Source: Rikenellaceae bacterium (lineage in GTDB: Bacteria > Bacteroidota > Bacteroidia > Bacteroidales > Rikenellaceae). Taken from it: a DNA stretch of 33,011 bases. The stretch is taken from positions 1 through 33,011 of the forward strand of contig SUZW01000020.1 of assembly GCA_015059685.1 (NCBI GenBank), given 5' to 3'. Made by a program: the position numbers and the translations under genes. Shown here piece after piece: positions 23,761 to 32,852 of this stretch (positions are counted from its first letter, which is position 1; every line of letters starts with the position of its first letter). A model generated the notes under the pieces. It did not search any database. It had not been told where the DNA came from and saw nothing but the letters and a program-made list of their open reading frames with translations.

Positions 23761-25368
23761 CTAATTTTTAGGGTCGCCCTTGGTTATTAAAATCTCTCCA
23801 TCGGCACACTGTGGTCGTCGTACTCCGCACATTGCGGCTATGGTAGGTGCAATCTGCTCACTCGATACACGCTGCCCGATATGGCACGGAGCGACTCCTC
23901 CACCGAGGATAAAGAGTGGTATGTGTCGGTCGTAGTTGTATGCCGAGCCCGACATCGCCACCCTCTTCGTGTCCAACTCTATGCGTTCAGGCTCGAGTGT
24001 AAGAAGCACATCGCCCGAGCGACGAGGGTTGTAGCCATTCTGCACGAGGGCCATTGTACCACGCACGAATTGTGCCGAGCGCATCGCTGTAGCGGTTACG
24101 GCCGAGGCTACGCCCCTGTATTGCAGGGCGAAGGCTGCAACCTCATTCTGCACCTCGGCAAGGCTCTTCTTGTGGCGATATACCACATCGTGGTTGAGAT
24201 ATAACGAGCCATCGGTGTAGCCGAGTATCCAGCTATCCTGGCCGTATCGTGCGCTCAAAAAGGCGTTCATTATAACCTCGAATTGTCGGGTGTTGAAGCG
24301 TGAGCCATCGCCATTATCCATCTTTGTGGGGCTTACACCTCCATCGGATGTCACAACCACCATCACCTCGTCGTGCGAGGTGACCTGCGCATAGAGGAAG
24401 GTCATAAACTCCGCCAACGAAGCATCGAGTGAGTAGAGCATATCCTCGTATTCGATAGAGTCGGCTCCATACCTCTCGGCTATGGTGCGAGGTACATCCA
24501 AACAGATGTTCAGCACCTTGCATTGGTCGTCGATATGCAACGGCACAAGGGTGCCTATGGCTCTCTTTGCAAATTCGAATATTGCGAAGTTGCCCGAAGG
24601 GGTTGTGTAGAGGCTCTTTATCCAGTTGTCCGAGGCCTTGCGGTTGGAGCGAGGTCGCTTTGTGTTGTCCTTCTCGTAAACGGTAATGTCCGTCGAGCGA
24701 GTGTTGCAATAGCGGTTGCGGGTGTAACGACCATACCAGGTCTCTGTAGCAAAGACTCTGTTCATATCGTCACCATTGTAGTTGCGCACCCACAGTGGCA
24801 GCTCCTCGGCATAACAATCTGCCGTGGTCCAACCTCCCGTGTCCGATAGCCAATAGCACTCGCCTTTGCGCCCGGCCAAAATCATCGCTGACAGGGCGTT
24901 GTGGGCTATGGTTATTGAGCGATTGCGCTCGGCCGATGCAAGCACCGCCTCGGAGAGAGTCTGTGTGGTGAACTGCTGTGTTGTATAGCCCTCCTCGACA
25001 CTCTTGCGAATAAGGTTCTCGCTATCGACCACGGGCTTACGACACCAAAGACGCTCCTTGTTTGTCGTGCGGTCGTAATATACCGACGAGAAGATGCCGT
25101 GTATGGCGGGTGTTGCTCCTGTAGCGATGGTTGCTAAACCCGCCTCGGGGGTTGTAGGGGCGTAGTTGGCATAACACTCGGAAAATGCGACACCCTCCCT
25201 TTGTAGTCGCAGGAAGCCGCCCTCGCCAAAGTTCTTCTCGTAGCGGGATATATCCTCTTGGCTCATACCGCCAACAACGATATTGACCACAATGCGTGGG
25301 CGGGCTGTTGCCACCGCTACAACGCATAGTGCCATAAGTAGGGTTATGTATCTAATCTTCAATCTCAT
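23761..25368 (-). CDS. PafA-like alkaline phosphatase family protein, probably catalytically inactive
   Basis: 535 residues with a signal peptide (residues 1-22). The fold anchors of PafA-type phosphatases are present and align almost without gaps to the Elizabethkingia PafA sequence as I recall it: GEGGFLRLQREG, NYAPT, AIHGI, EELPLWV, SIEYED, NYDRHIPLF, IAPTIAAM. The active site is not conserved: metal ligand D38 becomes G33, nucleophile T79 becomes P74, D305 becomes R294, H309 becomes E298, H353 becomes G343, and H486 becomes S473. Only D352 (here D342) is kept. N100, K162 and R164 also appear lost. The reading frame is intact, so a binding or scaffolding role is more likely than decay. It overlaps the GSCFA gene by 4 bases. 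Confidence 0.82.
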   Translation of the reverse strand: MRLKIRYITLLMALCVVAVATARPRIVVNIVVGGMSQEDISRYEKNFGEGGFLRLQREGVAFSECYANYAPTTPEAGLATIATGATPAIHGIFSSVYYDRTTNKERLWCRKPVVDSENLIRKSVEEGYTTQQFTTQTLSEAVLASAERNRSITIAHNALSAMILAGRKGECYWLSDTGGWTTADCYAEELPLWVRNYNGDDMNRVFATETWYGRYTRNRYCNTRSTDITVYEKDNTKRPRSNRKASDNWIKSLYTTPSGNFAIFEFAKRAIGTLVPLHIDDQCKVLNICLDVPRTIAERYGADSIEYEDMLYSLDASLAEFMTFLYAQVTSHDEVMVVVTSDGGVSPTKMDNGDGSRFNTRQFEVIMNAFLSARYGQDSWILGYTDGSLYLNHDVVYRHKKSLAEVQNEVAAFALQYRGVASAVTATAMRSAQFVRGTMALVQNGYNPRRSGDVLLTLEPERIELDTKRVAMSGSAYNYDRHIPLFILGGGVAPCHIGQRVSSEQIAPTIAAMCGVRRPQCADGEILITKGDPKN

Positions 25369-26318
25369 AAATAGGTTTCAAACACTCTCTTCTCCTCTTC
25401 GAAATCTATCTCTGTAAAGGTGTTCGCTTGCTCTAACATCTTACGACAAAAGGTGCGATGAGCCTCACTCTCGGGGTTGAATGGTCGATGTTCCGCAGCC
25501 GAAATAATCTGCTCGATTTTAGGCAGTAACTCTCGTGCTTTGTTCGTCAAGGCATATTCGCAAAAACGCTCCCACACATAATCGACCGCCATCTTTGATG
25601 GATGCGCCAAGTCATCGGCATAGTAGCGATAGTCGCGTAAGTCGTCTATCAAAATCTCGTACGAAGGGAAGTAATATGCGTTTTCATACTTGGTGCATAG
25701 CTCCTCCACCGCCAAACGAAGTATCGCCTTGCTCACGCTATTCTCCTGTAAGCCATCGCCCAAATGGCGCACGGGACTTACGGTCAAGATGACTTTTTTA
25801 TCTCGCAGTACGCCCTCGAAAAGTGGGCGGTATCGCTCCACAATCTCCTCGACCGACAATCGTCTGCGCTCGAACTCCGAGGCAGGTTGCTTGTGGCAAT
25901 TTGCCACCACCTTGCCCTCTCGCTCATATATCCACGCAGTGCCGAAGGTCAAAATTACCCACTCGGCATCGTGCAGAGCCGTTGAGCCTTGCGCCAAGGC
26001 TTTGTTGAGGTTTGCGAAGGCTTCGGTCTGCGTCTTGCCATCGAGCGAGGAGTGCGCATCGAAGGAGAAAAAGCCCTCCTTGCCCTCTCGGATATCGCAC
26101 ACGGCAAATGTCCTCGTGTCGCTCAATCGCTCAATAGCACTCGCAATCGAAAGCGGGTTGAACAGCACCCCGAAAGGGTTTGTCGTAACCGAGAATTTCG
26201 CCCTCTGCAGTCGCTCCGAGATGCTCTCGGCAAAGCAGGAGCCCAGCGCAAAGATTTTTACGCTGTGGTCTATCCCCTCTGCAAGTGGCTCAAACGATAT
26301 TTCGGTACGAAACTTCAT
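25365..26318 (-). CDS. GSCFA-domain protein (SGNH-hydrolase-like)
   Basis: 317 residues. The name-giving motif is at 26-30 (ALGSCFAESISERL), followed by NPFGVLFNPLSIASAI, TFGTAWIYE at about 124-132, LTVSPVRHLGDG at about 178-189, and DDLAHPSKMAVDYVWERF. The D236-x-x-H239 pair resembles the Asp/His of block V in SGNH hydrolases. The family is assigned to this superfamily but its substrate is not known to me. No signal peptide is seen. Its stop overlaps the start of the pseudophosphatase gene by 4 bases, which suggests translational coupling. A GCTAATG heptamer array ends 8 bases before the start codon. Confidence 0.88.
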   Translation of the reverse strand: MKFRTEISFEPLAEGIDHSVKIFALGSCFAESISERLQRAKFSVTTNPFGVLFNPLSIASAIERLSDTRTFAVCDIREGKEGFFSFDAHSSLDGKTQTEAFANLNKALAQGSTALHDAEWVILTFGTAWIYEREGKVVANCHKQPASEFERRRLSVEEIVERYRPLFEGVLRDKKVILTVSPVRHLGDGLQENSVSKAILRLAVEELCTKYENAYYFPSYEILIDDLRDYRYYADDLAHPSKMAVDYVWERFCEYALTNKARELLPKIEQIISAAEHRPFNPESEAHRTFCRKMLEQANTFTEIDFEEEKRVFETYL

Positions 26319-26326
26319 TTTTATAG

Positions 26327-26361
26327 GCTATTAGCCATTAGCCATTAGCCATTAGCTAAAT
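26327..26361 (-). repeat. Heptamer array of the GCTAATG family, GSCFA gene leader
   Basis: Plus-strand units GCTATTA, GCCATTA x3, GCTAAAT. On the sense strand it reads TAATGGC repeats and contains two ATG GCT AAT GGC TAA mini-ORFs. It ends 8 bases from the start codon. Confidence 0.85.
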
Positions 26362-26373
26362 AAAAACACCTTT

Positions 26374-26408
26374 AATTGTCAATTATCAATTGTCAATTGT
26401 CAATTTTA
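26374..26408 (-). repeat. Heptamer array (AATTGTC)n overlapping the glnS stop codon
   Basis: Plus-strand units AATTGTC, AATTATC, AATTGTC, AATTGTC, AATTTTA. The last unit contains the glnS stop (TAA on the reverse strand). A further heptamer family, again starting exactly at a stop codon. Confidence 0.8.
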
Positions 26409-28085
26409 TTTGTTAATCTTCGCCCACGAGTCCTTCAAGGTCACGGTGCGGTTGAATACCAAGTGCTCCGCTGTCGAGTCGGTATCAGGGCAGAAGTAGC
26501 CCACACGCTCGAATTGGTATGTCGTGCCGATAGGTGCATCCTTCAATGCAGGCTCCAAATAACCCTTCGTAACAATCAACGACTCCGGATTGAGATTATC
26601 CTGCCATGAGGTCTGTCCCTCCGAAGTGTCGTATGGGTCCTCGGTCTTGAACAATGGGTTGTAGAGGCGAATTTCGGCCTCAACAGCGTGCTCTGCCGAT
26701 ACCCAATGGATAACACCCTTCACACGACGACCATCGCTCGACGAGCCCTCGCCCGACATTGGGTCGTACGAGCAGCGCAACTCAACGATATTACCCTCCT
26801 CGTCTTTGATAACCTCGTCGCACTTGATAAGGTAGGAGTAGCGCAAACGCACCTCGTTACCCGGTGAAAGGCGGAAGTATTTCTTTGGAGGGTTCTCCAT
26901 AAAGTCGTCACGCTCGATGTAGATAACCTTCGAGAATGGCACCTCACGCATACCTGCCTCCTCGTTTTCTGGGTTATTGACAGCCTTGCGCATCTCGACT
27001 TTGCCCTCCTCCCAATTTGTGATAACCACTTTGAGAGGGTTCAAAACAGCCATACGACGCTCGGCAACCTTGTTCAAGTCTTCACGCACGCAGTACTCCA
27101 TCTTACCGAGGTCGATAACATTATCACGCTTTGCAACACCCACCATCTCGGCAAATGCTCGCACCGATGCAGGGGTATAACCCTTACGACGCAGTGCGCA
27201 GATAGTCGGCATTCGTGGGTCGTCCCAGCCCGATACTGCACCCTCCTGAACGAGTTTCAAGAGGTTACGCTTCGACATCATCGTATAGGTCAAGTTCAGA
27301 CGAGCAAACTCGTACTGGTGCGATGGATAGATCTCCAACGCCTCGATAAACCAGTCGTACAATGGGCGGTGAACATCGAACTCCAAGGTACAAATCGAGT
27401 GGGTGATATTCTCAATCGAGTCGCTCTGTCCGTGAGCGTAGTCGTACATAGGGTAGATGCACCACTTATTGCCTGTGCGGTGGTGCTCGGTGTGCAAAAT
27501 TCGGTACATAATAGGGTCACGGAAGAGCATATTAGGGTGCGCCATATCGATCTTTGCACGCAACACCTTCTCGCCATCGGCAAACTCACCGGCACGCATA
27601 CGCTCGAACAGGTCGAGGTTCTCCTCTACCGAACGGTCACGCCAAGGCGATGGCTTTCCGGGCTCGGACACGGTACCACGATTTAGGCGTATCTCCTCTT
27701 GTGTCTGGTCATCGACATAGGCCAAGCCCTTCTTGATAAGGACAATTGCCCACTCGTAGAGCTGGTCGAAGTAGTCCGAAGCGTAACGCTCGATAGCCCA
27801 ATCGAAACCGAGCCACTTAATATCACGCTTGATGGAGTCCACATACTCGGTATCCTCCTTTACGGGGTTGGTATCGTCAAAGCGGAGGTTGCACTTACCG
27901 CCATACTTCTTCGCCAAACCGAAGTTGATGCAGATACTCTTTGCGTGTCCTATATGGAGGTAGCCGTTTGGCTCTGGTGGAAATCGTGTCTGCACATGCG
28001 ACAAACCATTCGCAATCGACTCCTCGATAATCTCTTCAAGGAAGTTCAAAGACTTCTCCTTGACTTCAACATTCTCATTAGCCAT
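26406..28085 (-). CDS. glnS: Glutaminyl-tRNA synthetase
   Basis: 559 residues, a class I synthetase that charges tRNA-Gln in the cytosol. The ATP-binding motif is [16 protein letters not shown] (HIGH at 44-47), and the second motif is MSKR at 270-273 ([12 protein letters not shown]). The stretch [20 protein letters not shown] (about 67-86) and the C-terminal anticodon-binding beta barrels (residues about 340-550) match GlnRS and not GluRS. It follows the beta-barrel gene by 68 bases, which hold a heptamer array that ends 11 bases before the ATG. Confidence 0.97.
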   Translation of the reverse strand: MANENVEVKEKSLNFLEEIIEESIANGLSHVQTRFPPEPNGYLHIGHAKSICINFGLAKKYGGKCNLRFDDTNPVKEDTEYVDSIKRDIKWLGFDWAIERYASDYFDQLYEWAIVLIKKGLAYVDDQTQEEIRLNRGTVSEPGKPSPWRDRSVEENLDLFERMRAGEFADGEKVLRAKIDMAHPNMLFRDPIMYRILHTEHHRTGNKWCIYPMYDYAHGQSDSIENITHSICTLEFDVHRPLYDWFIEALEIYPSHQYEFARLNLTYTMMSKRNLLKLVQEGAVSGWDDPRMPTICALRRKGYTPASVRAFAEMVGVAKRDNVIDLGKMEYCVREDLNKVAERRMAVLNPLKVVITNWEEGKVEMRKAVNNPENEEAGMREVPFSKVIYIERDDFMENPPKKYFRLSPGNEVRLRYSYLIKCDEVIKDEEGNIVELRCSYDPMSGEGSSSDGRRVKGVIHWVSAEHAVEAEIRLYNPLFKTEDPYDTSEGQTSWQDNLNPESLIVTKGYLEPALKDAPIGTTYQFERVGYFCPDTDSTAEHLVFNRTVTLKDSWAKINK

Positions 28086-28096
28086 AATTTCTCTTT

Positions 28097-28131
28097 GCTT
28101 TTAGCTTTTAGCCATTAGCCATTAGCTGATT
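28097..28131 (-). repeat. Heptamer array of the GCTAATG family, glnS leader
   Basis: Plus-strand units GCTTTTA, GCTTTTA, GCCATTA, GCCATTA, GCTGATT. On the sense strand it contains ATG GCT AAT GGC TAA and ATG GCT AAA AGC TAA, then CAAAGAG close to the start codon. Confidence 0.85.
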
Positions 28132-28153
28132 AAAATTTATTTTTTGTTATTCG

Positions 28154-29272
28154 TTATTTTGTTCTTCTGTTTGCTTTGTCGTAAAGTTTTGGCGCAAGAT
28201 TAACTCCGAGCGAAACAATCTGCTGGGTGTATAACTTCTTGCCGTCGGTCTTTAACACCATCTCCGCCTTGACCTTGATGCGCTCCTTCCAAAAGTTGCG
28301 CTCGTAGCCTATGCCCGTACGATTGTAGATACCCGTTGTCGTACCATAGAACGGATCCGAGGCGTAGAGGTCCGCACCATATATCGTACCCTCCTTGCCC
28401 ACCATGTTGTATAGCGGTTGGAGATTTTTGCCTACATAGAGATTGTTCGAGATAAAGACTCCCCAACGGCTCATTCGGAAGAATAGCTCGCCACCCATAG
28501 GAGCCATCCAGCCCCCCCCCGAGAGCCTATCGCGTTGCAGGGTTTGCAAATAACCCAAACGAATATCGAAGTCGAAAAAGGCGTTAAAATCGACCCCTAC
28601 ATAGGGGTTTATAGTGATGTTATCCACAACATTGCTGTCGAAGTCGGCACGGTTGGCGTAGTGCTGCATCTGAAGTGTTCCACCCGCATACATAACCTTT
28701 GCAAAACCCCCCTCGCCCGAGAAGAGTATGCGGAACTGCTCTCGCCTCTCTGCCGAGTACATGCCGAGCCAATCTACAGCCAACTCGGCAAAGCCCACCT
28801 TGTCGCTATACTGCAACGCCAAACCCTGTATGAGGTTGTTGTCGGCCAACCACACATTGCTGAAAAAGGCCTCCGAGTAGCGACCTATCATCTTGTCAAA
28901 GGAGAATACTCCTGCCACAGCACCGTAGCGACCGTTGTTGAACTGGTAGTAGGCCACAAGGTCTATATCGTCGAGAAAACGGGCAGAGCCAAACCACTTC
29001 TGACCACTCACACCGACACCGATGGAGTGCTTCTCGTTCCATTCGTAACGCAATACGGGCGTAAGCGAAATTCCGAATAATGTCTCCGACGAGCCGAGAC
29101 CGCTACCCGAATACTCCGTATTGTCGAAATCGAAGTCCAAACCCGCATCGAGATAGAGACAACTGCTTTTGATGGCGGTTGTATCGCTCTTTGCAGCAGC
29201 GAGTTGCCCCTGCCCGAAGACCTCGAGCGAGAGCAGTAGAAGTGCCACAACAATAGCGATTTTTCTTGCCAT
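28154..29272 (-). CDS. Predicted outer-membrane beta-barrel protein, function unknown
   Basis: 372 residues with a signal peptide (MARKIAIVVALLLLSLEVFG, cleavage near GQG). The mature protein alternates polar and aromatic/hydrophobic residues, with many Gly and aromatic turn residues (LYLDAGLDFDFDN, YYQFNNGRYGAVAGVFSF, ADLYASDPFYG), typical of an outer-membrane barrel. It ends in NLAPKLYDKANRRTK and lacks the usual terminal Phe. I do not recognise a specific family. A run of nine Gs on the coding strand encodes SGGGW near residues 251-255, so slippage could switch the gene off. It is the first gene of the reverse-strand cluster that continues into glnS. Confidence 0.75.
   Translation of the reverse strand: MARKIAIVVALLLLSLEVFGQGQLAAAKSDTTAIKSSCLYLDAGLDFDFDNTEYSGSGLGSSETLFGISLTPVLRYEWNEKHSIGVGVSGQKWFGSARFLDDIDLVAYYQFNNGRYGAVAGVFSFDKMIGRYSEAFFSNVWLADNNLIQGLALQYSDKVGFAELAVDWLGMYSAERREQFRILFSGEGGFAKVMYAGGTLQMQHYANRADFDSNVVDNITINPYVGVDFNAFFDFDIRLGYLQTLQRDRLSGGGWMAPMGGELFFRMSRWGVFISNNLYVGKNLQPLYNMVGKEGTIYGADLYASDPFYGTTTGIYNRTGIGYERNFWKERIKVKAEMVLKTDGKKLYTQQIVSLGVNLAPKLYDKANRRTK
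28512..28520 (-). repeat. Homopolymer G9 (coding strand) within the beta-barrel gene
   Basis: Nine consecutive Gs on the coding strand, spanning part of codons 251-254. The frame given here is open through the tract. Confidence 0.9.
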
Positions 29273-29329
29273 ACCTATCTTGATATATAAATATCGTGCG
29301 AAAATAGCGAAAATTTTTCAAATAATGAT

Positions 29330-29337
29330 TACTTTTG
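29330..29337 (+). promoter_or_regulatory. Possible -7 promoter element for the SpoU methyltransferase gene
   Basis: TACTTTTG fits TAnnTTTG, 53 bases before the ATG. The GCTAATG heptamer array would then be within the transcribed leader. No clear -33 TTG is seen. Confidence 0.45.
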
Positions 29338-29350
29338 TGCGAAAAAAATA

Positions 29351-29378
29351 GCTAATAGCTAATGGCTAATGGCTAAAA
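29351..29378 (+). repeat. Heptamer array of the GCTAATG family, SpoU methyltransferase leader
   Basis: Units GCTAATA, GCTAATG, GCTAATG, GCTAAAA, ending 12 bases before the ATG in the sense orientation. The first internal ATG gives ATG GCT AAT GGC TAA. The second opens a 12-codon frame that runs over the real start codon and ends at 29406. Confidence 0.85.
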
Positions 29379-29390
29379 GCCTGGGAAATT

Positions 29391-29921
29391 ATGAAAAAGA
29401 CAACTAATGCCGAGCTCGGCCGCCCCTCGGTTGAGGAGTTTCGCAAGATGGAGAAGATGCCCGTAGTGGTGGTTTTGGACAATGTCCGTTCCGCCCAAAA
29501 TGTGGGTGCTTTTTTCCGTACGGGCGATGCCTTTGCGGTCGAAAAAATAGCTCTCTGCGGCATCACCGCAACACCCCCTTCGAGGGAGATTCACAAGAGC
29601 TCGTTGGGCGCAGAATTTTCGGTCGAATGGGCGCATTTTCCGACCACTGTAGAGTGCGTGCAACAACTTAAGAGTGAGGGATATACCATAGTCGCCATCG
29701 AGCAGATTGCAGAGTCGGTGATGTTGGATAAATTCGAGCCTGTTGCGGGCGAAAAATATGCCCTTGTTTTCGGCAACGAGGTGGAGGGCGTAGCGCAGGA
29801 AGTTGTCGATATTTGCGATTCGGCAATCGAGATACCCCAACTCGGTACCAAACACTCGCTCAATGTCTCGGTTTCGGGCGGTGTGGTGCTGTGGAAATTC
29901 TTTGAAAACACACAAGTGTAA
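29391..29921 (+). CDS. SpoU/TrmH-family RNA methyltransferase
   Basis: 176 residues with a SPOUT (trefoil-knot) fold that transfers a methyl group from S-adenosylmethionine, usually to a ribose 2-prime oxygen of tRNA or rRNA. Motif 1 is LDNVRSAQNVGAFFRT (29-44), with the catalytic-type N and R. Motif 2 is LVFGNEVEGV (125-134). Motif 3 is IEIPQLGTKHSLNVSVS (146-162). There is no N-terminal substrate-binding domain, so the RNA target cannot be named. It is divergent from the beta-barrel gene. Confidence 0.9.
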   Translation: MKKTTNAELGRPSVEEFRKMEKMPVVVVLDNVRSAQNVGAFFRTGDAFAVEKIALCGITATPPSREIHKSSLGAEFSVEWAHFPTTVECVQQLKSEGYTIVAIEQIAESVMLDKFEPVAGEKYALVFGNEVEGVAQEVVDICDSAIEIPQLGTKHSLNVSVSGGVVLWKFFENTQV

Positions 29922-30020
29922 ACGGCAAGGGGTTAAAATGATGATGTCTGATGTGGCACCCATGCATGGTGAAGTGGGAGGCCATGACAAATTCTATCTC
30001 AAAAAAAATCGGCAAAAAAT

Positions 30021-30051
30021 TTGCTTATTATATACAAAGTATATACCTTTG
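30021..30051 (+). promoter_or_regulatory. Bacteroidota promoter for gap (-33 TTG and -7 TACCTTTG)
   Basis: TTG at 30021-30023 and TACCTTTG at 30044-30051 are separated by 20 bases, as in the secA promoter. The leader to the gap ATG is about 60 bases and AT-rich. Upstream, the stretch 29922-30020 holds a 10-base palindrome (CCATGCATGG near 29960) but nothing else recognised. Confidence 0.7.
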
Positions 30052-30099
30052 CAGCGTTAAAAATTTAACAGAAGGAATTAGGTTTTCTATAACACATAA

Positions 30100-31131
<1,032 letters not shown>

Positions 31132-31261
31132 GATTTCTCGTGATAAGCCGCAATCTGTGGCACATCACTATAAGTAAATATCGTCGGGCTGTACGCTTTG
31201 TACTATCCCGACGATATTTCTTTTGTGATGTACCACATCTCACGACTTCTGACAAGAAATC
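31132..31261 (+). repeat. Long post-stop hairpin element (variant C), downstream of gap
   Basis: It starts at the base after the gap stop. Nested stems are GATTTCT/AGAAATC (31132-31138 with 31255-31261), ACATCAC/GTGATGT (31162-31168 with 31225-31231), and a perfect 13-bp stem AAATATCGTCGGG/CCCGACGATATTT (31176-31188 with 31207-31219). The tip is GTAC-GCTTT-GTAC (31191-31203). The layout and GCYN tip match variants A and B, but the arm sequence is unrelated. The right arm is repeated at 16853-16881. Confidence 0.85.
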
Positions 31262-31262
31262 G

Positions 31263-31345
31263 AAAATCGTTCTGTGGAGCAAATCTATATTACCTATATA
31301 ATATATAAGTAGCAGAATAGATGCTCGAAGTAATATTACGATTTT
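31263..31345 (+). repeat. Element with variant A ends and a different interior
   Basis: AAAATCGTTCTG at 31263-31274 and CGATTTT at 31339-31345 are the ends of the variant A element. The interior is AT-rich and unrelated, with GAGC...ATCTAT against ATAGAT-GCTC pairing. It directly abuts the variant C element. Confidence 0.6.
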
Positions 31346-31386
31346 AATCGTTATTGTTTTCGGGGGTTGGATACCATAGTAGATGG

Positions 31387-31452
31387 TACAAGAAAATAGT
31401 AGTAAGTCGAGTCAAACTTGTTTGAATGAAGACTTACTACTATTTTCTTGTA
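31387..31452. repeat. Perfect 22-bp inverted repeat, possible bidirectional terminator
   Basis: The arms at 31387-31408 and 31431-31452 are perfect complements (left arm starts TACAAGAAAATAGTAGTAAG). Between them TCAAACTTGTTTGA (31412-31425) is itself a palindrome. Weaker pairing extends outward to TTGGATA (31367) and TATCCAA (31471). It lies between the converging gap and permease genes. 31478-31574 holds no gene, only an A/T-rich run with a GGTGCAG and GGTGC pair. Confidence 0.75.
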
Positions 31453-31574
31453 ATAACTGCCGTAGGCTGTTATCCAAGCCACGCAACCAATGATGAAAAA
31501 CGGATTTTTCTAAAAGTTTTTGGTGCAGCTTTTTTCAAAAAGGTGCAAAGAAGAAGCCTCCTCCTCTGCAAAGG

Positions 31575-32825
31575 CTATCTCTTGCTCTTCAGCACGAGGT
31601 GTTCGAGCAGCATCACGACGATAATACCCATAACGAAGGAGTTGCCGACGATAGGGCGCACGAGGGATGGTATAGCTGCCATAGCCTCTGCCGGAGCGAA
31701 CGAGAGTATCACGGTAAACATTATCGGTATGGCGAGTATCAGTCCGTCGTTAAATGACAGGGCCGATTGCGATGCCTGCATAATATTCAGACCTGCAGCT
31801 ACCTGTGTAGCCATAAGGTAGAGCAGCACGATACCCATAATTGGTTGCGGTATGGTAAGCAACACGGCAACGGCATCGGGAAATAGAGCCAACACGAGCA
31901 TCGCCACGGCTGCGGGCAGCATTGTGTAGCGTGAGGCGCACGATGTTGATGCGACAACACCTGGCGATAGCGAGTAATCGACCGGGCCCGGAACACCCAC
32001 GGCACCACTTACGATATTCATCACGCCTGCAACCACCATACCTCGTTTTTGTCGGCTGTCGAGGTGTGGTGCTTCGACCATCTCACCAAGCGACTGCACC
32101 GAGCCTATTTGATTGATTAGCAATGCAATATAGCAGAATAGAAAGGCTATGACAACGCCTGCATCTATGCCGATATCGGAGAGCAGGAGTCGAGGTGTTG
32201 CGGTGTCGCTGACAAACTCTTTCGGGAAGCCCGTAACGCAGTAGTAGAATATCGAGCCGAATATCATGGCGACGATAACCACCGAAGATTTCCATATACC
32301 CTTGAAAATCTTGTTTGCCCACGCCATGATGACGACGCCTACGATGGCTGTTGCGAGGGCGAGCATCGGGTGAGCCTTATCCGAGAATATCATTCCGAGG
32401 ATAGGCTTTGCCATCGTGAAGGATATGAGAACGACGATAGAGGCTACGATGCGTGGCGTGAAGATGCGTTGCACATACTTGAGTGCGCCACATAGTGCGA
32501 GGAGTGTGACGAGTGCGCCACCAATCATCATCGAGGGGTATATTACCGATGGCGCATGTCCCTGCGATGCAGCAGCGAGTACGCCCATAAGGAGTACGGC
32601 TGCGGGGCCCGCTACAAGTGGCAGTCTGTGCCCCCACAAGACCTGTATGATAATGGTGATACCGCAGACGGCAAAGAGCTTCTGCGTGAATGACACAACC
32701 TCGCCCGCAGGTGCTATAAATGTGCTTGTAAGCACTACGGGGAGGCATATCATCAACCACTGCAGGCCATAGAGCACTATGGCACCGAAGTTTGGTTTGT
32801 CGTCTATGTTAAATCGTAGTTTCAT
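31575..32825 (-). CDS. NCS2-family nucleobase permease, divergent
   Basis: 416 residues with about 12-14 hydrophobic segments, an inner-membrane transporter of the uracil/xanthine permease (NCS2) type. Supporting segments are GLQWLMICLPVVL in the first helix, PLVAGPAAVLLMGVL, and TPRIVASIVVLISF. The substrate site is unusual. Compared with UraA as I recall it, the His of the GLQH motif is W23, the helix-8 Glu (E241) is N238 in LLINQIGSVQ, and the second Glu (E290) is L286 in PVDYSLSPG. The substrate may therefore not be uracil or xanthine. The glycerophosphodiesterase gene upstream ends 27 bases before this start, so they are probably co-transcribed. Confidence 0.82.
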   Translation of the reverse strand: MKLRFNIDDKPNFGAIVLYGLQWLMICLPVVLTSTFIAPAGEVVSFTQKLFAVCGITIIIQVLWGHRLPLVAGPAAVLLMGVLAAASQGHAPSVIYPSMMIGGALVTLLALCGALKYVQRIFTPRIVASIVVLISFTMAKPILGMIFSDKAHPMLALATAIVGVVIMAWANKIFKGIWKSSVVIVAMIFGSIFYYCVTGFPKEFVSDTATPRLLLSDIGIDAGVVIAFLFCYIALLINQIGSVQSLGEMVEAPHLDSRQKRGMVVAGVMNIVSGAVGVPGPVDYSLSPGVVASTSCASRYTMLPAAVAMLVLALFPDAVAVLLTIPQPIMGIVLLYLMATQVAAGLNIMQASQSALSFNDGLILAIPIMFTVILSFAPAEAMAAIPSLVRPIVGNSFVMGIIVVMLLEHLVLKSKR

Positions 32826-32852
32826 CTATTTGGGTAGTGAAGGGGGTTGTGA

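Noticed and set aside
29940..30060. Small gene between the SpoU methyltransferase and gap
   Set aside because: The short frame runs through the gap promoter and into gap out of frame, and has no family resemblance. CCATGCATGG there is a lone palindrome with no second copy seen.
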